From contig CANBWY010000001.1 in assembly GCA_947373245.1 (NCBI GenBank), forward strand, positions 1 to 64,000: a DNA stretch of 64,000 bases. Direction: 5' to 3'. Both the position numbers and the translations under genes were made by a program. Shown here one piece after another: positions 10,274-20,193 of the stretch. How positions within the stretch are numbered: the stretch's first letter is position 1; each line of letters starts with the position of its first letter. This DNA is from Comamonadaceae bacterium. Its GTDB lineage: Bacteria > Pseudomonadota > Gammaproteobacteria > Burkholderiales > Burkholderiaceae_C. Below the pieces are notes generated by a model. The model worked only from the letters and a program-made list of their open reading frames with translations. It searched no databases and was not told the origin of the DNA.

Positions 10274-11725
10274 ATGCACATACATATTTTGGGAATTTGC
10301 GGCACGTTCATGGGTGGACTGGCTGCGTTGGCACGTGAAGCGGGCCACAAAGTCACCGGTTGCGATGCGGGCGTCTACCCGCCCATGAGCGACCAACTGC
10401 GCAGTCTTGGCATTGAGCTAATCGAAGGCTTTGGCGCCGACCAAACGAAGCTCAACCCTGATGTGTACGTCATTGGTAATGTGGTCTCACGCGCCCGCTT
10501 GGCCGATGGCTCGCCAAAATTCCCCTTGATGGAAGCCATTTTGGAAAGCGGCGCCACCTACACCAGCGGCCCACAATGGCTGGCTGAACATGTGTTGCAC
10601 CACCCAAGCCAGCCACGCCATGTGCTGGCCGTTGCTGGCACGCACGGCAAGACCACCACCACGTCGATGCTGGCTTGGATTCTTCAAGCGGCGGGCCTAG
10701 AGCCTGGCTTCTTGGTGGGGGGCGTGCCCATGAACTTTGGCGTCTCGGCACGCCTAGGGCGCTTGAGCAGCCCTGCCGATGTGGCCGCACACCAACGCAC
10801 GCCCTTCGTCATTGAAGCCGATGAGTACGACACGGCCTTCTTCGACAAACGCAGCAAGTTTGTGCATTACCACCCCCGCACGGCGATTTTGAACAACCTC
10901 GAGTTCGACCACGCCGACATCTTTGACAACCTCGCCGCCATCGAGCGCCAGTTCCACCACTTGGTACGCACCGTACCCGGCAGCGGCCGCGTGGTGGTCA
11001 ACGCAGACGAAGACAGCTTGCAACGCGTGTTGGACCAAGGCTGCTGGAGCGGCATCGCCAAGTTTGGCGTGAGCGCCAATGCCACAGGCCTCCATGGTCC
11101 TGATGGCTGGTCAGTCCAAGGCGAGCCTGACAACTTTGCGGTGCTGCACCACGGCCAAGAAGTGGGCCGCGTGCAATGGGACATCACCGGTGTGCACAAC
11201 CAGCTCAACGCCCTAGCCGCCATCGCTGCCGCTGAACACTTGGGCGTCTCACCCGCGCAAGCCGCTGCCTCGTTGACTGAATTTCAAAACGTGCGCCGTC
11301 GCATGGAAGTGCGCGGCACCGTGACACGCGCAGGCGGCGACATCACCGTGTACGACGACTTTGCCCACCACCCCACCGCCATCCGCACCACCGTCGATGG
11401 CTTGCGCCGCAAAGTAGGCCCCAACGCGCGCATCTTGGCGGTATTTGAGCCACGCAGCAACACGATGAAGCTGGGCACGATGAAGTCGCAACTGCCTTGG
11501 AGCTTGGAAGACGCCAACTTAGCGTTCTGCCATTCGGGCGGTTTAGATTGGGACGCAGTGGCGGCCTTGTCGCCCATGGGCACGCGGGCGTCGGTGGCGG
11601 GCTCTGTGGATGAAGTGATTGCGCAAGTGGTGGCTGCTGCGCAGGCGGGTGACCATGTGCTGTGCATGAGCAATGGTGGTTTTAGTGGGATTCACGCGAA
11701 GTTGTTGGCGGCGTTGGCTGGTTAA
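10274..11725 (+). CDS. mpl: UDP-N-acetylmuramate:L-alanyl-gamma-D-glutamyl-meso-diaminopimelate ligase
   Basis: MHIHILGICGTFMGG start; [11 protein letters not shown]; Mur ligase domains. Confidence 0.93.
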   Translation: MHIHILGICGTFMGGLAALAREAGHKVTGCDAGVYPPMSDQLRSLGIELIEGFGADQTKLNPDVYVIGNVVSRARLADGSPKFPLMEAILESGATYTSGPQWLAEHVLHHPSQPRHVLAVAGTHGKTTTTSMLAWILQAAGLEPGFLVGGVPMNFGVSARLGRLSSPADVAAHQRTPFVIEADEYDTAFFDKRSKFVHYHPRTAILNNLEFDHADIFDNLAAIERQFHHLVRTVPGSGRVVVNADEDSLQRVLDQGCWSGIAKFGVSANATGLHGPDGWSVQGEPDNFAVLHHGQEVGRVQWDITGVHNQLNALAAIAAAEHLGVSPAQAAASLTEFQNVRRRMEVRGTVTRAGGDITVYDDFAHHPTAIRTTVDGLRRKVGPNARILAVFEPRSNTMKLGTMKSQLPWSLEDANLAFCHSGGLDWDAVAALSPMGTRASVAGSVDEVIAQVVAAAQAGDHVLCMSNGGFSGIHAKLLAALAG

Positions 11726-11747
11726 CTTCTCTTTCGCACCACCAAAA

Positions 11748-11825
11748 GCCGAGAGCGTGGTATCTGATTTGGCGCCATCACAGCCCGAAGGGACGTTAAG
11801 CCAAGTCAGATACTGCGCTCTCGGC
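11748..11825 (+). repeat. 26-bp inverted repeat / long RNA hairpin between convergent mpl and aroG
   Basis: Arms 11748-11773 and 11800-11825; all 26 positions pair in + strand RNA, including three G.U wobbles. Confidence 0.8.
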
Positions 11826-11839
11826 GTATCCGCCATGAA

Positions 11840-12949
11840 TCACGAACGCTTGCGACGCGCCGCCACGGCCTCAGACAACACGTCCAACGAAGTCACGGAA
11901 TCGTTCCAATCCAAGCAGGCATCGGTGATGCTCTTGCCGTATTCCAGCTGAGACACATCGTCTTTGCCTGGCGTGAACTTCTGTGCGCCACCTTGAATGT
12001 GGCTCTCGATCATCACGCCAAACACTTGGTTTGAACCGCCGCTGATTTGCGCGGCAATGTCACGCGCCACCACCAACTGACGCTCGTGCTGCTTGCTGCT
12101 GTTGGCGTGGCTGCAATCCACCATCAGGGTGGCTGGCAACTTGGCTTTGGCCAACTCTTCACAGGCGGCATTCACATTGGCTGCGTCGTAATTGGGCGTT
12201 TTACCGCCGCGCAAAATGACGTGACAGTCTTTGTTGCCCGAGGTTTGCACGATGGCGACTTGGCCGTTTTTGTGAATCGACAAGAAGTGGTGGCCGCCCG
12301 CTGCCGCTTGAATCGCATCCGTCGCGATTTTGATGTTGCCATCGGTGCCGTTCTTGAAACCGATGGGTGCAGAAATACCGGAAGCCAACTCGCGGTGCAC
12401 TTGGCTTTCGGTCGTGCGCGCACCAATCGCGCCCCACGAAATCAAGTCGCCAATGTATTGCGGGCTGATGGCGTCCAAGAACTCGCTGCCCGCAGGAAGC
12501 CCAAGACGGTTGATCTCAATCAGCAACTGGCGTGCCATGCGCAGACCCTCGTCGATGCGGTAGCTCTCGTCCAAGTACGGGTCGTTGATCAAGCCCTTCC
12601 AACCCACGGTGGTGCGTGGCTTTTCGAAGTACACGCGCATTACGATTTCCAAAGTGTCGGCGTACTTCTCGCGCAGCGGCTGCAAGCGACGTGCGTAGTC
12701 AATCGCGGCAGCGGGGTCATGGATGGAGCATGGGCCAATCACCACCAGCAAGCGGTCGTCAGTGCCGTGCATGATGTTGTGAATCGTTTTACGCGTTTGC
12801 GTGATCAGCTTTTCCACAGGCGTTCCCTGAATGGGGAAGAAGCGAATCAAATGTTCGGGCGGAGGCAACACGGTGATGTCCTTGATACGTTGGTCGTCGG
12901 TTTGACTGGTGTTTTCAACGTGGCTTGGATAAGGGGTGTTCGTTTTCAT
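11840..12949 (-). CDS. aroG: 3-deoxy-7-phosphoheptulonate synthase, class I
   Basis: VVIGPCSIHDPAAAIDYA, RVYFEKPRTTVGWKGLINDP, MVDCSHANS. Confidence 0.92.
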   Translation of the reverse strand: MKTNTPYPSHVENTSQTDDQRIKDITVLPPPEHLIRFFPIQGTPVEKLITQTRKTIHNIMHGTDDRLLVVIGPCSIHDPAAAIDYARRLQPLREKYADTLEIVMRVYFEKPRTTVGWKGLINDPYLDESYRIDEGLRMARQLLIEINRLGLPAGSEFLDAISPQYIGDLISWGAIGARTTESQVHRELASGISAPIGFKNGTDGNIKIATDAIQAAAGGHHFLSIHKNGQVAIVQTSGNKDCHVILRGGKTPNYDAANVNAACEELAKAKLPATLMVDCSHANSSKQHERQLVVARDIAAQISGGSNQVFGVMIESHIQGGAQKFTPGKDDVSQLEYGKSITDACLDWNDSVTSLDVLSEAVAARRKRS

Positions 12950-12993
12950 GGTCTCGTCCTGAAGTTTGAGAAAAAGTGATTTAAGAATTTGGC

Positions 12994-13020
12994 AAAAAAA
13001 AACCGCCGGGGGTCCGGCGG
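12994..13020 (-). terminator. Attenuator-type intrinsic terminator in the aroG leader
   Basis: On minus strand CCGCCGG-ACCC-CCGGCGG followed by nine T. Confidence 0.85.
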
Positions 13021-13053
13021 TTGGTTTGGGAGTTCAGAGCGTTTGGGCTACGT

Positions 13054-13122
13054 TCAGATCTCTCGACCGCCGTGGGGGCGTGAGATAAAAAAGTAAGCAA
13101 AATAAAAACGGTTCGAACTCAT
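13054..13122 (-). CDS. Phe/Tyr-rich leader peptide MSSNRFYFAYFFISRPHGGREI
   Basis: 22-codon ORF directly upstream of the terminator, containing FYFAYFF. Too short for the supplied ORF track. Confidence 0.8.
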   Translation of the reverse strand: MSSNRFYFAYFFISRPHGGREI

Positions 13123-13188
13123 AATTTGGAATGTAGCACAGGCAATCTAGCAGTTTGCTGACAAATCGCTAGGGTTTACGAGCGGCGT

Positions 13189-14649
13189 TTATGCCGTACC
13201 ACCCACCGTCAACCCATCAATGCGCAAGGTGGGTTGCCCCACGCCCACGGGCACGCTCTGGCCCTCTTTGCCACAAGTGCCCACGCCGGGGTCTAGCTTC
13301 ATGTCGTTGCCAATCAGGCTCACGCGGGTCAAGGCGTCTGGGCCATTGCCCACCAAGGTGGCGCCTTTGACAGGGTATTGAATCTTGCCGTTTTCCACCC
13401 AATACGCCAAAGAGGTAGAGAACACAAACTTGCCTGAGGTAATGTCCACTTGGCCACCACCGAAGTTCACAGCGTACAAACCTTTCTTGAGGCTGGACAC
13501 AATTTCTTCTGGCGATTTGTCGCCGCCCAACATGTAGGTGTTGGTCATGCGAGGCATGGGCACATGGGCGTAGCTTTCGCGACGACCATTGCCAGTGGGC
13601 TTGACGCCCATCAAGCGGGCATTCATGCTGTCTTGGATGTAGCCCTTCAAGATGCCATCCTCAATCAACACATTGCGCTGGCTGGGGTTGCCTTCGTCGT
13701 CCACATTGAGGGAACCACGGCGATCCGCGAGGGTGCCGTCATCGAGCACCGTCACGCCTTTGGCGGCCACGCGTTGGCCAATGCGGCCGCTGAAGGCGCT
13801 AGAGCCTTTGCGGTTGAAGTCGCCTTCCAAGCCGTGGCCAATCGCCTCGTGCAACAAGATGCCAGGCCAGCCTGGGCCCAACACCACACTCATTTCACCG
13901 GCAGGCGCAGGGCGTGCATCGAGATTGGTGAGCGCGCATTGCACAGCTTCATCCACATAATTTTGTATCAGTGCATCGTCAAAATGGTCAAGCCCAAAAC
14001 GGCCGCCGCCGCCCGCAGAGCCGACTTCGCGGCGACCGTTTTGTTCGGTAATCACGGTCACGCTCAAGCGCACCAAGGGGCGCACATCGGCCGCCAAAGT
14101 GCCATCGGCACGCACCACCATCACCACGTCGTATTCGCTGGCCAAACCGGCCATGACTTGAATCACGCGCGGATCTTTGGCACGGGCCATTTGCTCCACA
14201 AGGCCGAGTAGCGCTACCTTTTCGGTGCTGTTGAGTGAAGCAATCGGGTCTAAGCCGCCATACAAAGAACGGCTAGACGCCACTTTGCGCGTCGGCACTT
14301 TGACGCGGCCACCTTTAGCCGCTGCGCCAATCGAGCGCACGGTGCGTGCCGCGTCGAGCAAGGACGCTTTGGAAATATCGTCTGAATAGGCGAAGGCTGT
14401 TTTTTCACCGCTCACGGCGCGCACGCCTACGCCTTGGTCAATGCTGAAAGAGCCAGTTTTGACGATGCCTTCTTCCAAACTCCAGCCTTCGGAGCGGGTG
14501 TATTGAAAGTACAAATCGGCCTCATCCACCTTGTGCGCTTTGATCTCGGCCAAGGTTTTCGCCAAGTCGGATTCGTCCAAACCAAAAGGTTCTAACAACA
14601 GTTGACGGGCAATGGCCAATCGTTCAAGGGTGGGTTCGCGTGAAATCAT
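13189..14649 (-). CDS. tldD: Metalloprotease TldD
   Basis: HEAIGHGLEGDFNRKGSSAF and GTCGKEGQSVPVGVGQPTLRIDGLTVGGTA. Confidence 0.93.
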   Translation of the reverse strand: MISREPTLERLAIARQLLLEPFGLDESDLAKTLAEIKAHKVDEADLYFQYTRSEGWSLEEGIVKTGSFSIDQGVGVRAVSGEKTAFAYSDDISKASLLDAARTVRSIGAAAKGGRVKVPTRKVASSRSLYGGLDPIASLNSTEKVALLGLVEQMARAKDPRVIQVMAGLASEYDVVMVVRADGTLAADVRPLVRLSVTVITEQNGRREVGSAGGGGRFGLDHFDDALIQNYVDEAVQCALTNLDARPAPAGEMSVVLGPGWPGILLHEAIGHGLEGDFNRKGSSAFSGRIGQRVAAKGVTVLDDGTLADRRGSLNVDDEGNPSQRNVLIEDGILKGYIQDSMNARLMGVKPTGNGRRESYAHVPMPRMTNTYMLGGDKSPEEIVSSLKKGLYAVNFGGGQVDITSGKFVFSTSLAYWVENGKIQYPVKGATLVGNGPDALTRVSLIGNDMKLDPGVGTCGKEGQSVPVGVGQPTLRIDGLTVGGTA

Positions 14650-14656
14650 GCGCGAA

Positions 14657-15811
14657 TTATGACTGCACCAACTGTTTGGCCTTGGCCACAGACATCAATA
14701 TCCCTAAGCCTAACCCCAGTGTGACCATGGCCGTGCCGCCATAGCTGATGAAGGGCAGCGGCACGCCCACCACGGGCAACATGCCGCTCACCATGCCCAT
14801 GTTCACAAAGGCATAAATGAAGAAACTCAAGGTAACGCTGCCAGCCAACAAGCGGGCAAACAGCGTGGGGCCTTCTACCGCGATGGCCAAGCCGCGCAAA
14901 ATCAAAAAGGCAAAGGCCGCAATCAACATCAAGTTGCCCACCAAGCCAAACTCTTCGCTGAAAGCGGCGAACACGAAATCGGTGGTGCGCTCAGGAATGA
15001 AGTCCAAATGGGTTTGTGTGCCTTGCATGAAGCCCTTGCCCCAAAAACCGCCCGAGCCAATGGCAATCATGCCTTGGATGATGTGAAACCCTTTGCCCAA
15101 CGGGTCTCGCGTCGGGTCTAGCAAGGTGCAAATGCGTTGCTGCTGGTAGTCATGCAACACCGGCCAACGAAAACCATCAGCGCACAGCGTGGGTTCGAAA
15201 AACACCACCAAACCCACGCCAATCAAACCGAGAAGCAGGGGCGGCACGATCAGCCACCAACTCAAGCCTGCAAAGAAAATCACGGCCAGCCCGGCAGACA
15301 ACACCAAGACAGCAGTCCCCAAATCTGGCTGACGCACGATCAGCGCCACGGGTACCAACAAGAGCACACCCGCCACCAAAAAATCGAGCGGGCGCAACTG
15401 ACCTTCACGCTTTTGGAACCACCACGCCAGCATCAAAGGCATGCCGATCTTCATCACCTCGCTGGGTTGAATCACCACGCCAATGTTCAACCAACGGCGC
15501 GCGCCTTTTTTGGTCAAGCCAAACAGGGCCACAGCCACCAAGAGCGCCACGCCCACGGTGTATAGCGGCACGGCAAAGGCCATCAAACGCTGCGGGGGAA
15601 TCTGCGCCACCACAAACATGATGAAACCCGCAATCAACATATTGCGTCCATGGTCAAAAAATCGCGCCCCATTGGCGAAACCCGATGAATACATGGTCAA
15701 CAAGCCCGCGCACGCCAACAAGAAAATACCAAACGCCAACGGCCCATCGAAGCCTCTGAGCAAGGGCATCAAGCGCTGAAATGGACTGGATTTGTGGATG
15801 ACGGTGGGCAT
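14657..15811 (-). CDS. rodA: Rod shape-determining protein RodA (SEDS family)
   Basis: SEDS topology; PERTTDFVFAAFSEEFGL and GVPLPFISYGGTAM. Confidence 0.9.
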   Translation of the reverse strand: MPTVIHKSSPFQRLMPLLRGFDGPLAFGIFLLACAGLLTMYSSGFANGARFFDHGRNMLIAGFIMFVVAQIPPQRLMAFAVPLYTVGVALLVAVALFGLTKKGARRWLNIGVVIQPSEVMKIGMPLMLAWWFQKREGQLRPLDFLVAGVLLLVPVALIVRQPDLGTAVLVLSAGLAVIFFAGLSWWLIVPPLLLGLIGVGLVVFFEPTLCADGFRWPVLHDYQQQRICTLLDPTRDPLGKGFHIIQGMIAIGSGGFWGKGFMQGTQTHLDFIPERTTDFVFAAFSEEFGLVGNLMLIAAFAFLILRGLAIAVEGPTLFARLLAGSVTLSFFIYAFVNMGMVSGMLPVVGVPLPFISYGGTAMVTLGLGLGILMSVAKAKQLVQS

Positions 15812-15866
15812 GGTGGCGAGATTATCCCCTGTTGGGAGCCGTTGAGTGCCGCTGATAGCATGCGGC

Positions 15867-16481
15867 ATGACCTTGTCCAACCCGCCATTGCCCACCACCC
15901 ATGTGCTGTATTTGCATGGGTTTCGTTCATCCCCTCAGTCCACCAAGGCTCAGCAAATGGCCCAGGTCATGGCCGCACAATTTCCCCACGTCACTTGGTG
16001 GTGCCCACAGTTGCCCCCCTCTCCCAAAGCCGCGGCGGCCTTGATTGAGCGTGGCACAGCCAACTGGCCCGCCAGCAGCATGGCCGTCATCGGTTCGTCA
16101 CTGGGCGGTTTTTACGCCACATGGCTGGCGGCGCAACGTGGCTGCAAAGCGGTGCTGCTCAACCCTGCCATCCACCCCGATCGTGATTTGGCCAAATACA
16201 TCGGCGAACAAACGGCTTGGCACGACCCTGCCGAGCGCTTTTACTTTGCCCCCGAATTTGTAGACGAACTACGCGCGTTAAAAGTCGGCCCCATGCCCCA
16301 CCCCGAGCGTGTTTGGGCACTCATTGCCAAAGGCGACGAAGTGCTGGACTGGCGCGAAATGACCGCCCGTTACCCCGGCGCTCACCAAGTCGTGCTGGCC
16401 GGCGGCGACCACGCCCTCAGCGACTTCGAAAGCCACCTGCCACAGGTGCTAGCATTTCTAGATTTGCAGCCCGGCGTTTGA
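15867..16481 (+). CDS. YqiA/YcfP-like alpha/beta-fold esterase
   Basis: VLYLHGFRSSPQSTKA and GSSLGGFYA nucleophile elbow. Confidence 0.82.
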   Translation: MTLSNPPLPTTHVLYLHGFRSSPQSTKAQQMAQVMAAQFPHVTWWCPQLPPSPKAAAALIERGTANWPASSMAVIGSSLGGFYATWLAAQRGCKAVLLNPAIHPDRDLAKYIGEQTAWHDPAERFYFAPEFVDELRALKVGPMPHPERVWALIAKGDEVLDWREMTARYPGAHQVVLAGGDHALSDFESHLPQVLAFLDLQPGV

Positions 16482-16496
16482 GCCGAACATGGGACA

Positions 16497-18572
16497 ATGC
16501 CCCGCATGTACGCATTGTTTGAAGAAGCTGGAAAATTCCAGACGGGCCGCATCCTCTCCGAAGCAGAAAGCTCGGCCCAAATTGAGTTGGAATCCGGCAA
16601 ACGGGTCAAGGTCAAGGGCGCCCATTTGCTGCTCAAGTTTGACAAGCCCTCGCCTGCCGAGCTGATGCGCGAAGCGCGCACCTTGAGCGACACCATTGAA
16701 CTCGACTTGGCTTGGGAATTCGCCCCCGAAGACGAGTTTGGCTTCGCTGACCTTGCCCGCGAATACTTCAGCGCGCAAGCCAACCTCACAGAGCAAACCG
16801 CCGCGCTATTGCGCGTGTACGAAGCGCCGCATTACTTTCGCCGCGCTGGCAAAGGACGCTTCAAAAAAGCCTCGGCCGAGGTGATTGCCCAAGCCCTGGC
16901 TGGCATCGAAAAGAAAAAACAAATTCAAGCGCAAATTGAAAGCTGGGCCGCCGCGCTGGGTCAGGGCACGTGCCCCGAACCCATCCAAACGCAGCTCTAC
17001 AAAATCTTGTTCAGGCCCGACAAAAACGCGCCCGAGTACAAAGCCGTGGTCGAAGCCGCCCGCGCCACACACACCGCGCCGCTGGACTTGTTGCAAAAAG
17101 CAGGCGCCATCACATCGGCCTACCAATTCCATTGGCAGCGCTTTTTGTTTGACAACTTCCCCAAGGGCACGGGCTTTCCCAATTTACAAGCACCCGCCAT
17201 TGCGGACGAGTTGCCACTGGCGAATGTGCAGGCGTATTCGATCGACGACTCGCAAACCACCGAGATTGACGACGCCTTGTCTGTCCAAGGCTTGGGCACG
17301 GGCACGGTCACATTGGGCATTCACATCGCTGCACCCGCTCTAGCTTTGAAGCCGGGCGACGCGATTGACCAACTGGGTCGCCAGCGTTTGTCCACCGTCT
17401 ACATGCCAGGCTACAAAATCACCATGCTGCCCGACGATGTGGTGCAAACCTACACCCTGCAAGAAGGGCGCGACTGCCCCGCCGTGTCGCTGTATGCCAC
17501 GTTTGACGAAGCCACACTGGCTCTGCAAAACACCGAGACACGCGTAGAGCGCGTGCCGATTGCCGCCAACTTGCGCCACGACCAGCTGGATGCCATCGTC
17601 ACCGAAGCGTGGCTCAACGACGACCGCTTCACGCACGCCGCAGGCGTGCAAGAGCCCGCCATGCCGCGCCCCCAACTGGCGTTTATGTTTCGCTTGGCCC
17701 AGCACCTCAAAGCCCAGCGCGAAGTGGTGCGCGGCAAGCCAGAAAACTTCAACCGCCCAGACTACAACTTCCGCCTCGTCGGCAACGACGGCGCCGAACC
17801 CAAGGGCCATGAACAAGTGCAGATCAGCATCCGCCAACGCGGTGCACCACTCGATTTGATGGTGGCCGAGGCCATGATTTTGGCCAACAGCACCTGGGGC
17901 AACTGGATGGCCGAACTTGGCGTGCCCGGCATCTACCGCAGCCAAGCCAGCTTGCTGCCCGGTGTCAAAGTGCGCATGGGCACCAAGGCTTTGCCGCACG
18001 CCGGCATTGGCGTACCCAGCTACGCATGGAGCACCTCGCCACTGCGCCGCTACACCGACTTGGTCAACCAATGGCAAATCATTGCCTGCGCCAAGCACGG
18101 CAGCACCGCTGCTTTGGCGGCCCCGTTCAAACCCAAAGATGCCGAATTGTTTTCCATCATCTCTGCGTTTGACGGTGCGTATGGCGCGTACAACGCCTAC
18201 CAAAACGGCATGGAGCGTTTCTGGACCCTGCAGTATTTGAAACAAAACAAGCTCACCGAGCTCAGCGCCACGGTGTTCAAAGTCTTCCCAGGCCAACCGC
18301 CCATGGCGCGCGCCGACGACTTGCCCTTGGTGCTGCCCATCTTTGGCGCCAACGACTTACAGCGCGGTGCGCGTGTGCAGTTGCGTTTGAGTGAGGTAGA
18401 CGACATCACCCTCGACATCAGCGGCCATGTGCTGCACGTTTTAGAAGCTGACGCACCGACCAGCGCCCAAGAAGCTGAGATGACCGACGAGGAAGACGAC
18501 AGCGCCGCAGGCCCCATTGCACTGGCGATGGACGTGAATGAGGCGCAAGCACCGGAGGTAGATGCCGCGTGA
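16497..18572 (+). CDS. RNB-domain exoribonuclease II family protein
   Basis: DDSQTTEIDDALSV and SPLRRYTDLVNQWQI motifs. Confidence 0.9.
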   Translation: MPRMYALFEEAGKFQTGRILSEAESSAQIELESGKRVKVKGAHLLLKFDKPSPAELMREARTLSDTIELDLAWEFAPEDEFGFADLAREYFSAQANLTEQTAALLRVYEAPHYFRRAGKGRFKKASAEVIAQALAGIEKKKQIQAQIESWAAALGQGTCPEPIQTQLYKILFRPDKNAPEYKAVVEAARATHTAPLDLLQKAGAITSAYQFHWQRFLFDNFPKGTGFPNLQAPAIADELPLANVQAYSIDDSQTTEIDDALSVQGLGTGTVTLGIHIAAPALALKPGDAIDQLGRQRLSTVYMPGYKITMLPDDVVQTYTLQEGRDCPAVSLYATFDEATLALQNTETRVERVPIAANLRHDQLDAIVTEAWLNDDRFTHAAGVQEPAMPRPQLAFMFRLAQHLKAQREVVRGKPENFNRPDYNFRLVGNDGAEPKGHEQVQISIRQRGAPLDLMVAEAMILANSTWGNWMAELGVPGIYRSQASLLPGVKVRMGTKALPHAGIGVPSYAWSTSPLRRYTDLVNQWQIIACAKHGSTAALAAPFKPKDAELFSIISAFDGAYGAYNAYQNGMERFWTLQYLKQNKLTELSATVFKVFPGQPPMARADDLPLVLPIFGANDLQRGARVQLRLSEVDDITLDISGHVLHVLEADAPTSAQEAEMTDEEDDSAAGPIALAMDVNEAQAPEVDAA

Positions 18573-19444
18573 TGCCATCGCGTTTTTCATGGGGCCGATG
18601 GACCACGCTGCAAAAAGCGTTGTTCATCTCGTTCGCTTTTCATGGCGCTTTGCTCACGCTACGCATCGCGGCTCCTGAACGCTTTGACAGACTGTTCAGC
18701 GACACGCCGCTGGAAGTGATTTTGGTCAATACCAAGGCCAAAGCCGATGCCCCAGACAAAGCGCAGGCCTTGGCACAAACCCAACTCGCCGGCGGTGGTG
18801 AACTCAAGGCAGGTCGCGCAGCATCGCCTTTGCCTAGCGCGGCCACCACAGCAGTAGGCGACATGACCGACGCCATGCAACGGCAAGTCGCAGCGATGCA
18901 CAAAGAACAATCGCTGCTGCTGGCCCAAGTGAAAAATCTGCTCGCGCAACTGCCGCCGCCGCAACCCAAAAAATCGCAAACCGCACCCGATGAGGTCGAA
19001 CAAAAGCGGCGTCAATTGCTCAAGCTCTTGGCCGAGATCGAAGAACGCATCAACCAAGACAATGCGCGTCCTCGCAAACACTATGTGAGCCCCGCCACCC
19101 AACAAGTGGTGTACGCGCTGTACTACGACGCCTTGCGGCGCAAGATTGAAGACCGCGGCACGCGCTACTTCCCCGCGACCAGCGGCGGGCAAAAGCTCTA
19201 CGGAGAACTCACCATGATCATCACCGTCAACACCGATGGTCGTGTGCTCGCCACCGAAGTGGTCCAAGGTTCCGGTCAAGCCGACTTAGACCGCCGCGCC
19301 CAAGCCATCGCTACAGCCGCAGGCCCGTTCGGGGCGTTCAACGAAGAGATGCGCCGCCAAGCCGACCAATTGGCCGTGGTGTCTCGCTTCATTTTCAGCC
19401 GCGACAACACCTTGCAAACACGGGGCGGCGAAGCCGCCAACTAA
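18569..19444 (+). CDS. TonB-family C-terminal domain protein
   Basis: N-terminal TM, coiled/proline region, and a C-terminal TonB-like fold (ELTMIITVNTDGRVLATEVVQGSG). Confidence 0.75.
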   Translation: MMPSRFSWGRWTTLQKALFISFAFHGALLTLRIAAPERFDRLFSDTPLEVILVNTKAKADAPDKAQALAQTQLAGGGELKAGRAASPLPSAATTAVGDMTDAMQRQVAAMHKEQSLLLAQVKNLLAQLPPPQPKKSQTAPDEVEQKRRQLLKLLAEIEERINQDNARPRKHYVSPATQQVVYALYYDALRRKIEDRGTRYFPATSGGQKLYGELTMIITVNTDGRVLATEVVQGSGQADLDRRAQAIATAAGPFGAFNEEMRRQADQLAVVSRFIFSRDNTLQTRGGEAAN

Positions 19445-19450
19445 GCCGCG

Positions 19451-20188
19451 ATGCACCACCCCACCCGCTTTCGTCCTTGGCTACGCTGGTTGTTGTTGAT
19501 CTTGGTCGCGTGGCTGGGCTTGCAAGTTTTCTTCCTCGCGCGCATCACCATCATGGCGCGCGTGGCCCCCGAGTCCACCGCGTTTGAGCGCTCCGAGGCT
19601 TGGCGCATTGCCACCTCGAAAGACCATTTGCGCTGGCGTCAGGATTGGGTGCCCTATGCCGACATCTCCAATCACCTCAAGCGCGCGGTGATTGCCTCAG
19701 AAGACGACATCTTTGCGCAACACGACGGCGTGCAGTGGGACGCAATTGAAAAAGCATGGGCCAAAAATGCCAAAGCCGAGTTGCTGGCCAGTCGTCGCGC
19801 CCAAGGTCGTGCGGTACCTAAGGTGGTGGGCGGCTCCACCATCACGCAGCAGTTGGCAAAAAACCTGTTTCTGTCTGGCGAACGCACCTTCATCCGCAAA
19901 GGCCAAGAGTTTGTGTTGACCTTGATGCTCGAAGCGGTCTTGGGCAAGCGCCGTATTTTGGAGATTTACCTCAACCATGTGGAATGGGGGGAAGGCGTTT
20001 TTGGGGCAGAAGCCGCTGCGCAGCATTACTTTCAAAAACCTGCTTCGCAGTTGAGCGCTTGGGAAGCGGGCCGTTTGGCCGTGATGTTGCCACGCCCCAA
20101 GTACTACCAAAAATTCCCGCAATCTGACTACCTCTCAGGTCGCACTGAAATCATCCTGTCGCGCATGGGCGGCGCCCAGTTGCCCTAA
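19451..20188 (+). CDS. mtgA: Monofunctional biosynthetic peptidoglycan transglycosylase
   Basis: GT51 motifs [16 protein letters not shown] and [15 protein letters not shown]. Confidence 0.93.
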   Translation: MHHPTRFRPWLRWLLLILVAWLGLQVFFLARITIMARVAPESTAFERSEAWRIATSKDHLRWRQDWVPYADISNHLKRAVIASEDDIFAQHDGVQWDAIEKAWAKNAKAELLASRRAQGRAVPKVVGGSTITQQLAKNLFLSGERTFIRKGQEFVLTLMLEAVLGKRRILEIYLNHVEWGEGVFGAEAAAQHYFQKPASQLSAWEAGRLAVMLPRPKYYQKFPQSDYLSGRTEIILSRMGGAQLP

Positions 20189-20193
20189 GCCCC

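Noticed and set aside
13105-13125. GGTTCGAACTC resembling a tRNA T-arm
   Set aside because: No acceptor, D or anticodon stems around it; the segment is the start of the Phe/Tyr leader peptide on the minus strand.
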